NCBI RefSeq assembly: GCF_014652515.1
Contig: NZ_BMYY01000001.1
Location: 587,133-651,132, forward strand
DNA: 64,000 nt
Reading direction: 5' to 3'
DNA from: Bacterioplanes sanyensis
GTDB taxonomy: Bacteria > Pseudomonadota > Gammaproteobacteria > Pseudomonadales > Oceanobacteraceae
Position numbers and translations under genes: made by a program. Of this stretch, positions 41,893 to 52,100 are shown one piece after another; within the stretch, counting starts at the first letter, position 1, and the number at the start of each line of letters is the position of its first letter. The notes beneath the pieces were generated by a model. It saw only the letters and a program-made list of their open reading frames with translations, made no database searches and had not been told where the DNA came from.

Positions 41893-43566
41893 TCACGGGT
41901 ACAGCGGCTTTAGCTCGCCATTGTTGTTGATTTGATCGTTGGGCTGCCAGCGTCGCAGCAGTTGCCACAGTGGCTCTGCCTGGTAGGCGCTGTTGCCGCT
42001 GGCACTGTAGAGGGTGTGATCTAGCTCGGCTAAAGCGCGACTCAGCTCTGGCTGGTCGATGCGCTGCGCCAGTTGCTGCAAATTATGGCAGCCTTGCAAG
42101 GTCGGCTGTTGCTTAGCCCAGGCTATTACTGCGGTGCGAATGCGGGCCGGGTCACCACTGCGGCAGGCCTGCTTGAGCGGCTCTGTGCTGATCTCTGGGG
42201 TTGCCTGAGCGGTTGGCTTGGTTGCTGCTGGCTGGCGACGCCACAGCCAAGCGATTACGGCAATGAGCAGCAGATTCATCACGCCCGATGCCAGCGTTAG
42301 CCACGGCCACCATGCGGGCGTGGCTGAGGTCGCCGCAATGGGCTGTGCCGGGGCGGGTATCTGGTTATTTTGGCCGCTGGCTTGGGCATTGCTCGGTGCG
42401 CTGGATGGCGTGCTGTTTTGGGCGCTGTTGGCCGCCGGTGCCACGTCGATGGTGCGTGCTGGCACGGTGGCGTACTCCAGTTGTTGGCTGCGCATATTCC
42501 ACCAAGGCACGCGAATTTCAGGCAGCGTCAGTTGACCCGCTTGCGTCGGCACGATGGCCAGCGATTGGGTCAGGGTGCCGGTAATGCCTTTGTCGCCCAC
42601 GCTGTCTTGGTGTTGGTTTTGATCCGGATAGTAGCGCAGGCCATCGACCTCGGGCATGGCCAGTGCCGGAATTTGGCTGCCGCTCAAACCATCGGCCGTA
42701 ACCATAAAGGTGCGGGTCACGGGTTCGCCCACCTGCCATTGCTGGCTCGATAGCGTTTCCATGATGGTGAGCTGACGCGCGGGCAGCCACGGAGCTTGTG
42801 GGTAGGCATCATCCATGGGCTCCACCGTTAGCCGTATTAAACGACTCACAGCAGACACTTCTTGGCCGCGATCCCAGCGATTGTAGGGGTTGATCAGTCG
42901 TGCACGAAAGCGCTGGCCGGGAATCACCAGCTCGCCACTTTGCTCTGGAAATATTGCGTAACGGCGTTCATACACGCCTAGGCGCTCACCGTCGATGACG
43001 GTGGTGTACTGACGCACATCGCCGAGTGGTTCTACCCGAGCGTCGGTCACCTTCAACTCAGAGAGGCTGGCGTTTTCGTGATTTTGGCGATAGTAGAGCT
43101 TTTCGATATACAGAATCTGCCCCTGTACCGGATAGGGACCGTTGCTGATTTCGACGTGAAAAAAAACGTCTTTTGCTTTTTGTTGGCGTACCGCCTCTGA
43201 CAATGGACTGACGCTGATATTGATGGGCGTGGTACGGCTGCCACGAAAGCTGATGGCGGGAATCATCAGCTGGCCGGTGCGCTTGGGCATCAGTCGCAGT
43301 TGCCACTCGGTATAGGACTCACTTTGGCCGTTGACCATGCGGAACTGGTTAGAGCGGCGGGTATTGAGCACTTCGAAATCTTTTTGCAGCGGACTGAAAT
43401 CCGGCTGGCCGCTCATCACTTGCTGGTGAAACCGCAGCTGCAAGCTAAAGGTGTCTTGCTCGGTCAGTTGTTTGCGATCGACGCTGGCGCTGAACTCGGT
43501 AGCGGCCAGGGCCAGTCCTGGCAGCCATAAACACAGGCAGAGCCACCAGATGCGTGGGCTCACCAT
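41893..43566 (-). CDS. batD: BatD family protein
   Basis: 557-residue last gene of the MoxR-Bat operon. Signal peptide (residues 1-21, ending ALA-ATEFS), a long beta-rich periplasmic part with two or more immunoglobulin-like blocks, a membrane helix (about 425-447, WLTLASGVMNLLLIAVIAWL), and a short cytoplasmic tail. BatD proteins are part of a membrane complex with the von Willebrand proteins BatA and BatB; aerotolerance and stress roles are reported, the mechanism is unknown. It overlaps the upstream gene by seven bases. Confidence 0.88.
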   Translation of the reverse strand: MVSPRIWWLCLCLWLPGLALAATEFSASVDRKQLTEQDTFSLQLRFHQQVMSGQPDFSPLQKDFEVLNTRRSNQFRMVNGQSESYTEWQLRLMPKRTGQLMIPAISFRGSRTTPINISVSPLSEAVRQQKAKDVFFHVEISNGPYPVQGQILYIEKLYYRQNHENASLSELKVTDARVEPLGDVRQYTTVIDGERLGVYERRYAIFPEQSGELVIPGQRFRARLINPYNRWDRGQEVSAVSRLIRLTVEPMDDAYPQAPWLPARQLTIMETLSSQQWQVGEPVTRTFMVTADGLSGSQIPALAMPEVDGLRYYPDQNQHQDSVGDKGITGTLTQSLAIVPTQAGQLTLPEIRVPWWNMRSQQLEYATVPARTIDVAPAANSAQNSTPSSAPSNAQASGQNNQIPAPAQPIAATSATPAWWPWLTLASGVMNLLLIAVIAWLWRRQPAATKPTAQATPEISTEPLKQACRSGDPARIRTAVIAWAKQQPTLQGCHNLQQLAQRIDQPELSRALAELDHTLYSASGNSAYQAEPLWQLLRRWQPNDQINNNGELKPLYP

Positions 43567-45497
43567 AGCACTTCCTCCTCAGGCGGCTGTTGCTGTTGTT
43601 GACGGTACTGATATAAAAATTTGCGCCGCAAAAGCTGGCCCGGATCGTCGGGCACGCGATTAAGCCACTGTTGCAGTGCGGCCTGTTGTTCTCGGTCTAG
43701 CTGCGGCAGCGCTTCGTCTTGCTGATCAGCGGCGTCGCGCTGTTGGCTTTGTTGCGCATCTTGCTGCTGATTCAGCTGCTGGTTCTGCTGCTGGTTCTGC
43801 TGCTGATTCTGCTGCTGATTCTGCTGCTGATTCTGCTGCTGATTCTGCTGCTGATTCTGTTGCTGATTCTGTTGCTGATTCTGTTGCTGATTCTGTTGCT
43901 GATTCTGTTGCTGATTCTGCTGCTGATTCTGCTGCTGATTCTGCTGCTGATTCTGCTGCTGATTCTGCTGCTGGTTCTGCTGCTGGTTCTGCTGCTGATT
44001 CTGCTGCTGATTCTGCTGCTGGTTTTGCTGCTGGTTTTGCTGCTGATCTTGTTGCTGCTGATCTTGTTGCTGCTGATTCTGCTGTTCGTTCTGTTGCTGC
44101 TCAAGCAACTCTTGCACGCGTTGCTTGTTGATTTTTGCGGCTTCCAGCGCTGGGTCTTTTGCCAGCGCTTGATCGTAAGCGTCGATGGCTTGCGGCAACT
44201 GACCGCTGCGTGCCAGCGCGTTGCCGCGGTTGTAGTGGTCGGCGGCAGAATCGCCCTGGGCAAAGGCATCGACCGCCCGCTGATAATCACCGCCCTGGTA
44301 AGCGGCGTAACCACGCCAGTCGGGGCGTTCAAAGGCATCGGCGGCTGCGCTGTAATCCTGCTGTTGCAGCAGCGCTTCGCCGCGTTGATTTCGCGTTTGC
44401 CAAGCACGCTGCCAGGCTTGTGTCACGGTCTCTTTGATGCTGGGCTCGGCATCCGCCGCTTGCGGCTCTGCTTGAGTGGCGTCGATGGGTAGCCACAAAA
44501 GCAGCGGCAAGCACAGCAGAGCGCCGCGTCGAAAGGTTAATAATGCTACCGGCAACAGCAGCCAAATCAGCCAATAACCGCGGTCGTACCATTGATCAAA
44601 CTCGCCTTGCTGCTGCTCGCGCAGACGCTGTTGTTGCTGACCTTGCTGCAATAGCCCTTGCCAATCGTCATCGCTCAGCTGCAGCGTGCGCCAGTCGATG
44701 GCGCTGTTTTGCTGTGCTAGGCGCTGAATCGGCGTGGTATCTAGCTTGGGCAGTACGATTTGATCATTGCCATCGCGCAAAAAGCCTTGCTCGGCCATCG
44801 GCACAGGGGCGCCTTCGGCGGTGCCAACGGTAATGATGCCGAGGCTAAACTGACGGGCGTTCAGTGCGGACTGTATGCGCTCAATGTCTTTGGGCTGAAT
44901 GCCATCGGTCAGCAGCAGCAAGCGGCCGGCACTGATGCCGGCGCGCTGCACCAGCTGCTGCGCTTGCTCGATGGCGATGTCGGGGCGGCTGCCGGGCTTG
45001 GGCATAATGAAGGGTGACAGCGAGGGCAATAAGTTTTCCAGCGTCGCCATGTCATTGCTCAAAGGCGTTACTGTGTGTGCGCTGCCAGCGTAGGTCACCA
45101 GTGCGGTTTGGCCATCGTGGCGGCTGCGCAATATGTCGGTGATTTTTTGCACCGCGCGGGTATGGCGATCGGGCGTTAGATCCGTGGCTGCCATGGATAG
45201 GGATTGATCGAGCAAGATCACCACTGCGTCTTCTTGCTCGGCCACCGCTGTTGGCTGTTTATCCCACGCTGGGCCGGCCAAAGCGATAATCGCTAGGGTA
45301 CCAATGGCCAGCAACCAGCCATCGAAGCGACGTTTGACCGCCGGTCCGGTTTCCACCAAATACGGCAATAACTCGGCATCGACCACCTGTTGCCATTGGC
45401 CCGCGCGGGCCCGGCGCTGGCGCCATAACCACCAGACGGCGAACAGCGGCAACCACATTAACAGCCACTCAGGGCGCAGCAGCTGAAACTCCATCAT
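43560..45497 (-). CDS. batB: BatB-BatC fusion: von Willebrand A, TPR and Gln-rich tail
   Basis: 645 residues. Two helices at the start (about 12-27 and 60-78), a von Willebrand A domain with the MIDAS motif in VVILLDQSLSMAA (D-x-S-x-S), a helix near 305-325, a TPR region (ALLQQQDYSAAADAF, ADHYNRGNALARSGQLPQAI) that is BatC in other species, and a very long Gln/Asn tail built of NQQQ repeats, ending in an Asp/Pro/Glu-rich finish. ATGA overlap with batA, so translation is coupled. The repeat tail is far longer than is usual for BatC-type proteins and may vary in length. Confidence 0.9.
   Translation of the reverse strand: MMEFQLLRPEWLLMWLPLFAVWWLWRQRRARAGQWQQVVDAELLPYLVETGPAVKRRFDGWLLAIGTLAIIALAGPAWDKQPTAVAEQEDAVVILLDQSLSMAATDLTPDRHTRAVQKITDILRSRHDGQTALVTYAGSAHTVTPLSNDMATLENLLPSLSPFIMPKPGSRPDIAIEQAQQLVQRAGISAGRLLLLTDGIQPKDIERIQSALNARQFSLGIITVGTAEGAPVPMAEQGFLRDGNDQIVLPKLDTTPIQRLAQQNSAIDWRTLQLSDDDWQGLLQQGQQQQRLREQQQGEFDQWYDRGYWLIWLLLPVALLTFRRGALLCLPLLLWLPIDATQAEPQAADAEPSIKETVTQAWQRAWQTRNQRGEALLQQQDYSAAADAFERPDWRGYAAYQGGDYQRAVDAFAQGDSAADHYNRGNALARSGQLPQAIDAYDQALAKDPALEAAKINKQRVQELLEQQQNEQQNQQQQDQQQQDQQQNQQQNQQQNQQQNQQQNQQQNQQQNQQQNQQQNQQQNQQQNQQQNQQQNQQQNQQQNQQQNQQQNQQQNQQQNQQQNQQQNQQQNQQLNQQQDAQQSQQRDAADQQDEALPQLDREQQAALQQWLNRVPDDPGQLLRRKFLYQYRQQQQQPPEEEVLW
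43769..44050 (-). repeat. 12-bp minisatellite encoding NQQQ repeats
   Basis: About two dozen units of a 12-bp repeat (coding strand CAGCAGAATCAG) in perfect tandem order inside batB. Three unit types form blocks: AAC units at both ends, a central block near 43859-43918 with CAA in place of CAG, and AAT units in the rest. The plus strand carries open frames here (Leu- or Ala/Asp-rich) that are only repeat shadows. Confidence 0.9.
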
Positions 45498-46492
45498 GCT
45501 TGGCTCCTAAAGCGTAAAGCACCTGCTTGCTGTAACGTCAGCATCAGACCCAGCAGCACGGCTGCGGCCAGCGGCCAGTGGTAAAGGCTGCGTCTGGGCC
45601 GCAGGGTTTGTGGGTCTTTGGGGGTGGGTTCAAGTTCGTCTATCAAGGCATAAATCTGGCGCAGCTCGTCACTGTTGCGAGCACGGAAGAAGGCGCCGCC
45701 GGTTTGTTGGGCGATCCGGCGCAGGGTGGGCTCATCGAGGTCGCGCGACGGGTTGACCTGGCGGGTGCCAAAAAAGCTGCTGACTTCCATCACTTCGGCG
45801 CCTAAGCCAATGGTGTAGATTTTTACGCCAGCCTGTTCGGCCAGATCGGCGGCGCGCAATGGTTCGACTTCGCCTGCGGTATTGGCGCCGTCGGTCAGCA
45901 AAATCATCACTCGGCTATCTTGCGGGTTATTTTGTAAGCGCTTGATGGTGAGGCCAATGGCATCACCAATGGCGGTTTGCTTGCCGGCCAAGCCGATGGC
46001 CGCTTCGCGCATAAAGGTGCGCACTGTCTCGGTGTCAAAGGTTAGGGGTGACTGCAAATAGGCTTGGCTGCCAAATAAAATCAGCCCTAAGCGATCGCCG
46101 CGACGCTGGGTAATGAAATCATCGAGCACGTCTTTGACCACATTTAAGCGATCGACGGTGCGGCCCTGCCACTGCATGTCTTCCAAGCTCATGCTTTGCG
46201 AAATATCCACCGCCAGCATCAAATCGCGGCCACTTTGTGGCAGTTCGACGCGCTCGCCAATGATTTGTGGGCGTGCCAAGGCTGTGACCAGGGCGCACCA
46301 AATTAACGCTGGCAATAGCCATTGCCAGCGTTGCCTAAGTGGGCTGGCGGCGTGATCGCTGGCCAGTGTTTGCCAGCTTTCCAGCTCTGGCACTTTTAGC
46401 GCCGCGCGTGGCTGGGTGCGAGGCGGCAGCCACCGTACCAAGAGCGGTAGCGGCAGCAGTAAAAAGGCCCAAGGCCAGCTCCACTCAAACAT
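45494..46492 (-). CDS. batA: BatA von Willebrand A protein
   Basis: 332 residues: N-terminal helix (about 5-22), a second helix near 58-75, a von Willebrand A domain with MIDAS motif LAVDISQSMSLEDM and the later T in LLTDGANT, and a C-terminal helix (310-327). The layout is typical for BatA, partner of BatB in the membrane. It overlaps the DUF4381 gene by eight bases and batB by four. Confidence 0.9.
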   Translation of the reverse strand: MFEWSWPWAFLLLPLPLLVRWLPPRTQPRAALKVPELESWQTLASDHAASPLRQRWQWLLPALIWCALVTALARPQIIGERVELPQSGRDLMLAVDISQSMSLEDMQWQGRTVDRLNVVKDVLDDFITQRRGDRLGLILFGSQAYLQSPLTFDTETVRTFMREAAIGLAGKQTAIGDAIGLTIKRLQNNPQDSRVMILLTDGANTAGEVEPLRAADLAEQAGVKIYTIGLGAEVMEVSSFFGTRQVNPSRDLDEPTLRRIAQQTGGAFFRARNSDELRQIYALIDELEPTPKDPQTLRPRRSLYHWPLAAAVLLGLMLTLQQAGALRFRSQA

Positions 46493-46937
46493 GGCGACCT
46501 CCTGGGCGTTGGCTTAATAGCCAGCGACGACAGTCCGCCAGCAATGTGGGTGCATCTATTTGCTGGGCCAGCTGTGGGTTATAGCCGCCAAAGGCCAGCG
46601 CCTCACTGCTGCGCTCTGGCATGCCGCGCTGTTCTAAGAAGCGCTGCCAGTTTTGGCCGTGCAGTGTTAAGGCACTGGGGTCGAGTTGATGGCAGGCGCG
46701 CTTAAGCAGGGCATTGCAGTGCTGACACAGCGCCTCAGGCTGCTCGGGCGGGTGTTGCTGCAGCAGTTGTGCCGCTTGTTTTAAGGGGCGCTGCCAGCGC
46801 CAGCGTCGCCATAGCCACCCACCGATGACGGTGACCAGAGTCAGTATTAAAGCCAGCAGCAGCCACCAGCCGTAGGCCGGCCATTGGCTGACGGCGCTGG
46901 GTTCAATCAAAGGTTCTAATTGCAGCTCTGGGGTCAT
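46485..46937 (-). CDS. DUF4381-type small membrane protein
   Basis: 150 residues with one membrane helix (about 24-46, WWLLLALILTLVTVIGGWL) and a cytoplasmic helical part. It matches the place and shape of the DUF4381 protein normally set between the DUF58 gene and batA. Start 46937 (MTPELQLEPL) gives ATGA coupling to the DUF58 gene; a longer frame upstream would lie inside that gene. Confidence 0.8.
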   Translation of the reverse strand: MTPELQLEPLIEPSAVSQWPAYGWWLLLALILTLVTVIGGWLWRRWRWQRPLKQAAQLLQQHPPEQPEALCQHCNALLKRACHQLDPSALTLHGQNWQRFLEQRGMPERSSEALAFGGYNPQLAQQIDAPTLLADCRRWLLSQRPGGRHV

Positions 46938-47863
46938 CGTTTGCTCTCCCGCTGCAAGCCCAGCCCTTGATGAAGGACCGTTAGGGCATCGTCGTCGGTG
47001 GCTAACGATAACCAAGGGATGCCCAGTGGTACTAACGCCTGTTTGATGGCGTTGCGCCGCTCATCGAACGCCTGTTCGTGACGTTGACGCAGCGCCTTAC
47101 TATGAGTGTCCAGATGCAAACGTTGTTGGCCATCGCTGAGGTCGTAATCGCCGGGCGGTGGCAGGGTGGCTTCTAGGCGGTCGTAAAGGTGAATGGCGGT
47201 GACATCACAATGGCGGCTAAGACGAAACAGTGCCTGCTCGCAGGTGTCGTCAAAGCCATACCAGTCGCTGATCACATAAACCGCTGTGCCAGGCCGGCAC
47301 AAACGTTGGGTATGGCGCAGCATTTGCCCCAGGCGCTGAGCTGAACACACTTGCTTGGATGCCTCCCAACTGGCCAGTTGATGCAGCAATGCCAGCACTT
47401 GGCGCTGGCCGTTGCGCGCGCGCAGGTCGATTTCGTGGCCATCATCAAATAACAGGGCGCCGATGCGGTCGCCGTTTTGCAGGGCTGCCCACGCCAACAG
47501 CGCGGTGATGTCCGCGGCTAACACGTGTTTGAATGCGCGACGAGTACCAAAGCGCATATGTTGGCGTAAATCGCATGCCAGCATGACTGGACGCTCGCGC
47601 TCTTCGCGAAACACCTTGATATGGGCATCGCCGGTGCGGGCGGTCACCCGCCAGTCCATGGCGCGAATGTCGTCGCCTGCTTGGTACTCGCGCACTTCGG
47701 CAAAGTCAATGCCGCGACCACGCATGGCGGAGGTGTGGGTGCCGGCTTGGTCGCTCAATACTTTGCGTTGGCGGCGCAGCGGTAGCTGGCTCGCTAATGC
47801 CCGTAAGGCAATTAAATTATCGCGACCAATGGCCGCTCCGCGGCTGAACTCGACCTGACTCAT
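46934..47863 (-). CDS. DUF58 domain protein
   Basis: 309 residues, soluble. The DUF58 core signature is clear: FAEVREYQAGDDIRAMDWRVTART followed in pieces by HIKVFREERERPVMLACD, where the last part is a von Willebrand-like strand. Its ATG shares one base with the moxR stop codon (TAATG). It is a standard partner of MoxR ATPases in this operon type. Confidence 0.9.
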   Translation of the reverse strand: MSQVEFSRGAAIGRDNLIALRALASQLPLRRQRKVLSDQAGTHTSAMRGRGIDFAEVREYQAGDDIRAMDWRVTARTGDAHIKVFREERERPVMLACDLRQHMRFGTRRAFKHVLAADITALLAWAALQNGDRIGALLFDDGHEIDLRARNGQRQVLALLHQLASWEASKQVCSAQRLGQMLRHTQRLCRPGTAVYVISDWYGFDDTCEQALFRLSRHCDVTAIHLYDRLEATLPPPGDYDLSDGQQRLHLDTHSKALRQRHEQAFDERRNAIKQALVPLGIPWLSLATDDDALTVLHQGLGLQRESKR

Positions 47864-48822
47864 TAGCTAACCGGTACGTGTTGCACTAAGCGATCGATTA
47901 CCTGTTCGATGCCCACGCCACTGGCTTGCGCTTCAAAGCTTAAAATCAGACGGTGGCGCAGCACATCGTGAATCACGGCTTGCACGTCATCCGGGCTGAC
48001 GTAGTCCTTGCCTTGCAGCCAAGCGTGGGCGCGTGCGCAGCGCTCAAGGGCGATGGTGCCACGTGGGCTAGCGCCGTATTCCAGCCACTGCGCCAGCTCT
48101 TGGTCATAGCGCTCGGGCTTACGGGTGGCGATGACAAGTTGCACCAAATATTGCTCGACGCTGGCGCTAAAGTGCAGGCCAAGAATTTCTTGGCGTGCAG
48201 CGAAAATACTCTCTTGGCTTAGGTGTGGAGCATCTGCCACCGGCTGATGCAAAGCCTCGCCGCGCACTAGGCGCAAAATATTCAGTTCCGCATCGGCGTC
48301 GGGGTAGTCGATGAGGGTTTGCATCAAAAAGCGATCCAGCTGGGCTTCCGGCAGCGGGTAGGTGCCTTCTTGCTCAATCGGATTTTGCGTTGCCATCACC
48401 ATAAATAGTTCGGGTAACGCACGTGTGTGCCCGCCGACGGTGATTTGTCGCTCGGCCATGGCCTCCAGCAGAGCACTTTGCACCTTGGCGGGGGCGCGGT
48501 TGATTTCATCGGCCAGAATCAAATGATGAAAAATAGGGCCGGGCTGAAAATCAAAGCTCTGGGTTTGTGGCCGGTAAATATCGGTGCCGGTGATGTCACC
48601 AGGGAGCAAGTCCGGAGTGAACTGGATGCGCTTGAAGTCACCCTCAAGCTGGCGCGCCAAGGCGTTAATCGCCTTGGTTTTAGCCAGGCCCGGGGCACCT
48701 TCAACCAATAGATGGCCGTCTGCGAGCAAGCAGATCAGCATGCGATCGACTAACGTAGGCTGGCCGATGATTTGTTGTTGCAATTGTTGGCGCAGGGCCA
48801 GAACAGCGTCTTTTACTGCCAT
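47863..48822 (-). CDS. MoxR-type AAA+ ATPase
   Basis: 319-residue chaperone-like ATPase that leads the Bat operon. Walker A GAPGLAKTKA, Walker B LILADEINRAPAKVQ, sensor 1 ATQNPIEQEGTYPLPEAQLD (quoted in two pieces: ATQNPIEQEGTY, PLPEAQLDRF), and the C-terminal lid. Start 48822 (MAVKDAVLAL) has AGGAAG ten bases upstream; the frame is open eleven codons further to 48855. MoxR is thought to activate the von Willebrand proteins encoded behind it. Confidence 0.92.
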   Translation of the reverse strand: MAVKDAVLALRQQLQQQIIGQPTLVDRMLICLLADGHLLVEGAPGLAKTKAINALARQLEGDFKRIQFTPDLLPGDITGTDIYRPQTQSFDFQPGPIFHHLILADEINRAPAKVQSALLEAMAERQITVGGHTRALPELFMVMATQNPIEQEGTYPLPEAQLDRFLMQTLIDYPDADAELNILRLVRGEALHQPVADAPHLSQESIFAARQEILGLHFSASVEQYLVQLVIATRKPERYDQELAQWLEYGASPRGTIALERCARAHAWLQGKDYVSPDDVQAVIHDVLRHRLILSFEAQASGVGIEQVIDRLVQHVPVS

Positions 48823-49148
48823 GTGAGCTTGTCTTCCTATGCCGTTGAGGCGCATGATTTTATGCGTGAAACTGCCAATGACTCAATGGTCCGCGGCGCT
48901 TTATGTTGCTATCTGGGCCAGAGTCAAAACCGGGCCTGAGACCCTGAATTAATGCGCTTAGTTCCACCGGCGACACACTGCCTTGCTGTGTGTTGATGGC
49001 AACGCGCAGAAAGCCAGTTCTTTACTAGGCTTTCAACGTACGTAGTTTTATTTGTCAATTACGCGATTTATGGGGCTGAAGTCACATGCCACTGTGTGGT
49101 CAACTTTGCCCCTTACTCTGTGCCGATATTTCGATAAGGAAGGATTCA
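48823..49148. other. Divergent intergenic region between moxR and glutamate dehydrogenase
   Basis: 326 bases with no credible gene. It must contain the promoters of both the Bat operon and the dehydrogenase gene, but no promoter pair good enough to name was seen. AAGGAAGG (49138-49145) is the ribosome binding site of the dehydrogenase. Confidence 0.5.
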
Positions 49149-52100
49149 ATGCTGACTGCGCTCAATAATCTCATTGACGAACGCAATGACGCAAAGCAAG
49201 CCGACATTTTGCGCCGCTTTGCCAGTCTCTACTATTCGGGTGCCCCGATGGAAGAGGTCATGGCTCGCCCAGTAGAAGACATTTATGGGGCAGCCATGTC
49301 CTGCTGGCAACTGGTGCAACAGCGCCCGACTGGCGAAAACAAAGTTCGGGTACTTAACCCAGATTATGAAAATCATGGCTGGCAGTCCAACCACACCATT
49401 ATCGAAATTGTCTGCGAGGATGTTCCCTTCCTTGTAGACTCGGTACGCATTGAGCTGAACGCACGGCAGATGGCGCTGCACGCCATCCACTACTGCGTAT
49501 GGAACGTTGAGCGCAATAAAGATGGCCAGCTAAAACCTTCCGGTAACTGGGAAAAAGCAGGCAAAGCCACGCACCCAGAAGCCATTATTTATATCGAAAT
49601 TGATCACCACTCCAGCCCAGAAGTGTTGGAGGAGTTGCGTCAAGCATTGGTCAGCGTGCTGGACGAGGTGCAGTGCTGTGTCGCCGATTTCCCAGCGATT
49701 ATGGATCACGCCCACAAAGCCGTGAGCAGTTTGGAAGGCGGCCGCAAGCGTACCAAAGAGCGCAAAGAAGCTCGCGAGTTTTTGCAGTGGTTGATTGATA
49801 ACCACTTTACCTTCTTGGCGTATGACGAGTTTGAGATGCAAAGTGACGGCGGCGTTCAATACGTGTGCCGTAATTCTGCTGCCGACTTGGGTGTGTTCCG
49901 CTTTCGCAAAGCTGAGCATGATCGCTTAAAGCTGGATGAGCTGCCTGAAGAAATTCAGGACTTTATTAAAAGTCCACAGCTGATCAGCTTTATGAAATCT
50001 GGCTATCGTAGCCGCGTGCATCGCCCAGCGTACCCAGATTACGTGGTATTGAAGCGCCTCAATGACGAAGGCGAAGTGATTGGCGGTGTGCGCTTTTTAG
50101 GTTTGTACACCTCGATGGTGTATATCGAGTCGCCTAATAACATTCCGATTATTCGCCAGAAGCTAGATGATGTGCGCGCGATGGCGGGCTTTGATCCGAA
50201 CTCGCACAGCGGTAAAGAGCTGGCGCGTATTTTGGAAGTCTATCCGCGAGATGAGCTTTTCCAATCCTCGGTGGAGCAACTGCACGACACTGCGATTTCG
50301 GTGTTGAACATTCAAGAGCGCCGTCAAACGCGTGTGTATTTGCGTCGTGATACCTATGGCAAGTTTATTTCTTGCTTGGTGTATACCCCGCGGGATATTT
50401 ACAACACCGAACTGCGCCAGAAAATCGAATCGGTATTGGAGGCTGAATTTTCGCCCACCGATGTTGAATTTAACACCTATTTCTCTGAGTCAGTTCTAGC
50501 ACGTACCCACTTTATGGTGCGTCTCGACCCAGATAAACCGGTTAAGTACGACGCTGATTTAGTTGAGCGCAAGATTCGCCAAGTGGCGCGCTCTTGGCAG
50601 GACGATTTGCACGATGCCCTAGTTGAGCAAGTGGGTGAAGAAAAAGGCAATCGCCAGTTTAATCGTTATCGTGCGGCCTTCCCTGCGGGCTACCGTGAGA
50701 GCTTTACGCCGCGCACGGCGGTGTCTGATGTACAGCATATGGAGTCGTTGTTCACACACGAGTGTGAAGACGATTTGGCCATGAGTTTTTATCGCGAGCT
50801 GGAAGAAAACGACAACCAGCTGCGCTTTAAGTTGTTTAATCGCGATACCATTTTGCCGCTGTCTGATGTGATTCCGGTGTTGGAAAACCTCGGCTTGCGC
50901 GTTTTGGGTGAGCATCCTTACGAGATCACCGTTGATGGCGATCGCACTGTGTGGATCCACAACTTCTTATTGGAATACACACTGTCCGATAAAATCACCA
51001 TCGCGGAAGTGAAAAAATTATTCCAAGATGCATTTCGTGCGATTTGGCAGGGGCGTGCTGAAAACGACGGCTTTAACCGTTTGGTGTTGGGCGGCAAGCT
51101 GGGCTGGAAAGACATTGCCATTTTGCGTGCCTACGCGCGCTACATGAAGCAGATTCGCTTTGGTATTTCTGAAAGCTACATCGCCAATGCGCTGAGTCGT
51201 TATATTCCGATTGCTGCGCGCTTGGTGGAGTTTTTCCACCTGCGCTTTGGTTTGCAGTTCGATAGCCAGCAAGAGCGTCTGCTGCAAATGGCAGAATGCG
51301 AAGAACAGCTGAAAGCGGCCATTGATGAAGTGGATCAGCTCAACGAAGACCGCACCTTCCGTCGCTACGTCGAGCTGATGAAAGCGACGCTGCGTACCAA
51401 TTTCTTCCAGTGTGATGAGCAAGGTCAGCCGAAAGACTACGTGTCACTGAAGATTGACCCATCGGCGGTATCGGACATGCCGCTGCCACGTCCGATGTTC
51501 GAAATCTTTGTGTATTCGCCGCGTGTCGAGGGTGTGCACTTGCGCGGTGGTCGCGTAGCTCGCGGCGGTTTGCGCTGGTCAGACCGCACCGAGGATTTCC
51601 GTACCGAAGTGCTGGGTCTGGTAAAAGCGCAGCAGGTGAAAAACGCTGTGATCGTGCCTGTGGGTGCCAAAGGTGGCTTTGTTGCCAAGCAGCTGCCTAA
51701 AGACGGCGGTCGTGACGCCTTTATGGCCGAAGGCATTGCCTGCTACCAAACCTTTATTTCGGCGCTGCTGGATGTTACCGACAATCTAGTAGAAGGTGAG
51801 CTGGTACCGCCGCAGCAAGTGATTCGCCACGACAGCGATGACCCTTATTTGGTGGTTGCTGCCGATAAAGGTACGGCGACTTTCTCCGACATTGCCAATG
51901 AAATTGCGGTTAAGCGCGGCTTTTGGATGGGCGATGCTTTTGCCTCGGGTGGCTCGATTGGTTATGACCATAAAAAAATGGGCATTACCGCACGCGGTGG
52001 TTGGGTATCGGTACAGCGCCACTTCCGCGAGCTGGGCGTTAACGTGCAAAAGCAAGACTTTTCCGTGGTCGGCATTGGTGACATGGCCGGCGATGTGTTT

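Noticed and set aside
43719..44492. Leu-rich and Ala/Asp-rich plus-strand frames opposite batB
   Set aside because: They are antisense readings of the 12-bp repeat; no ribosome binding site, and the minus-strand protein has clear domains.
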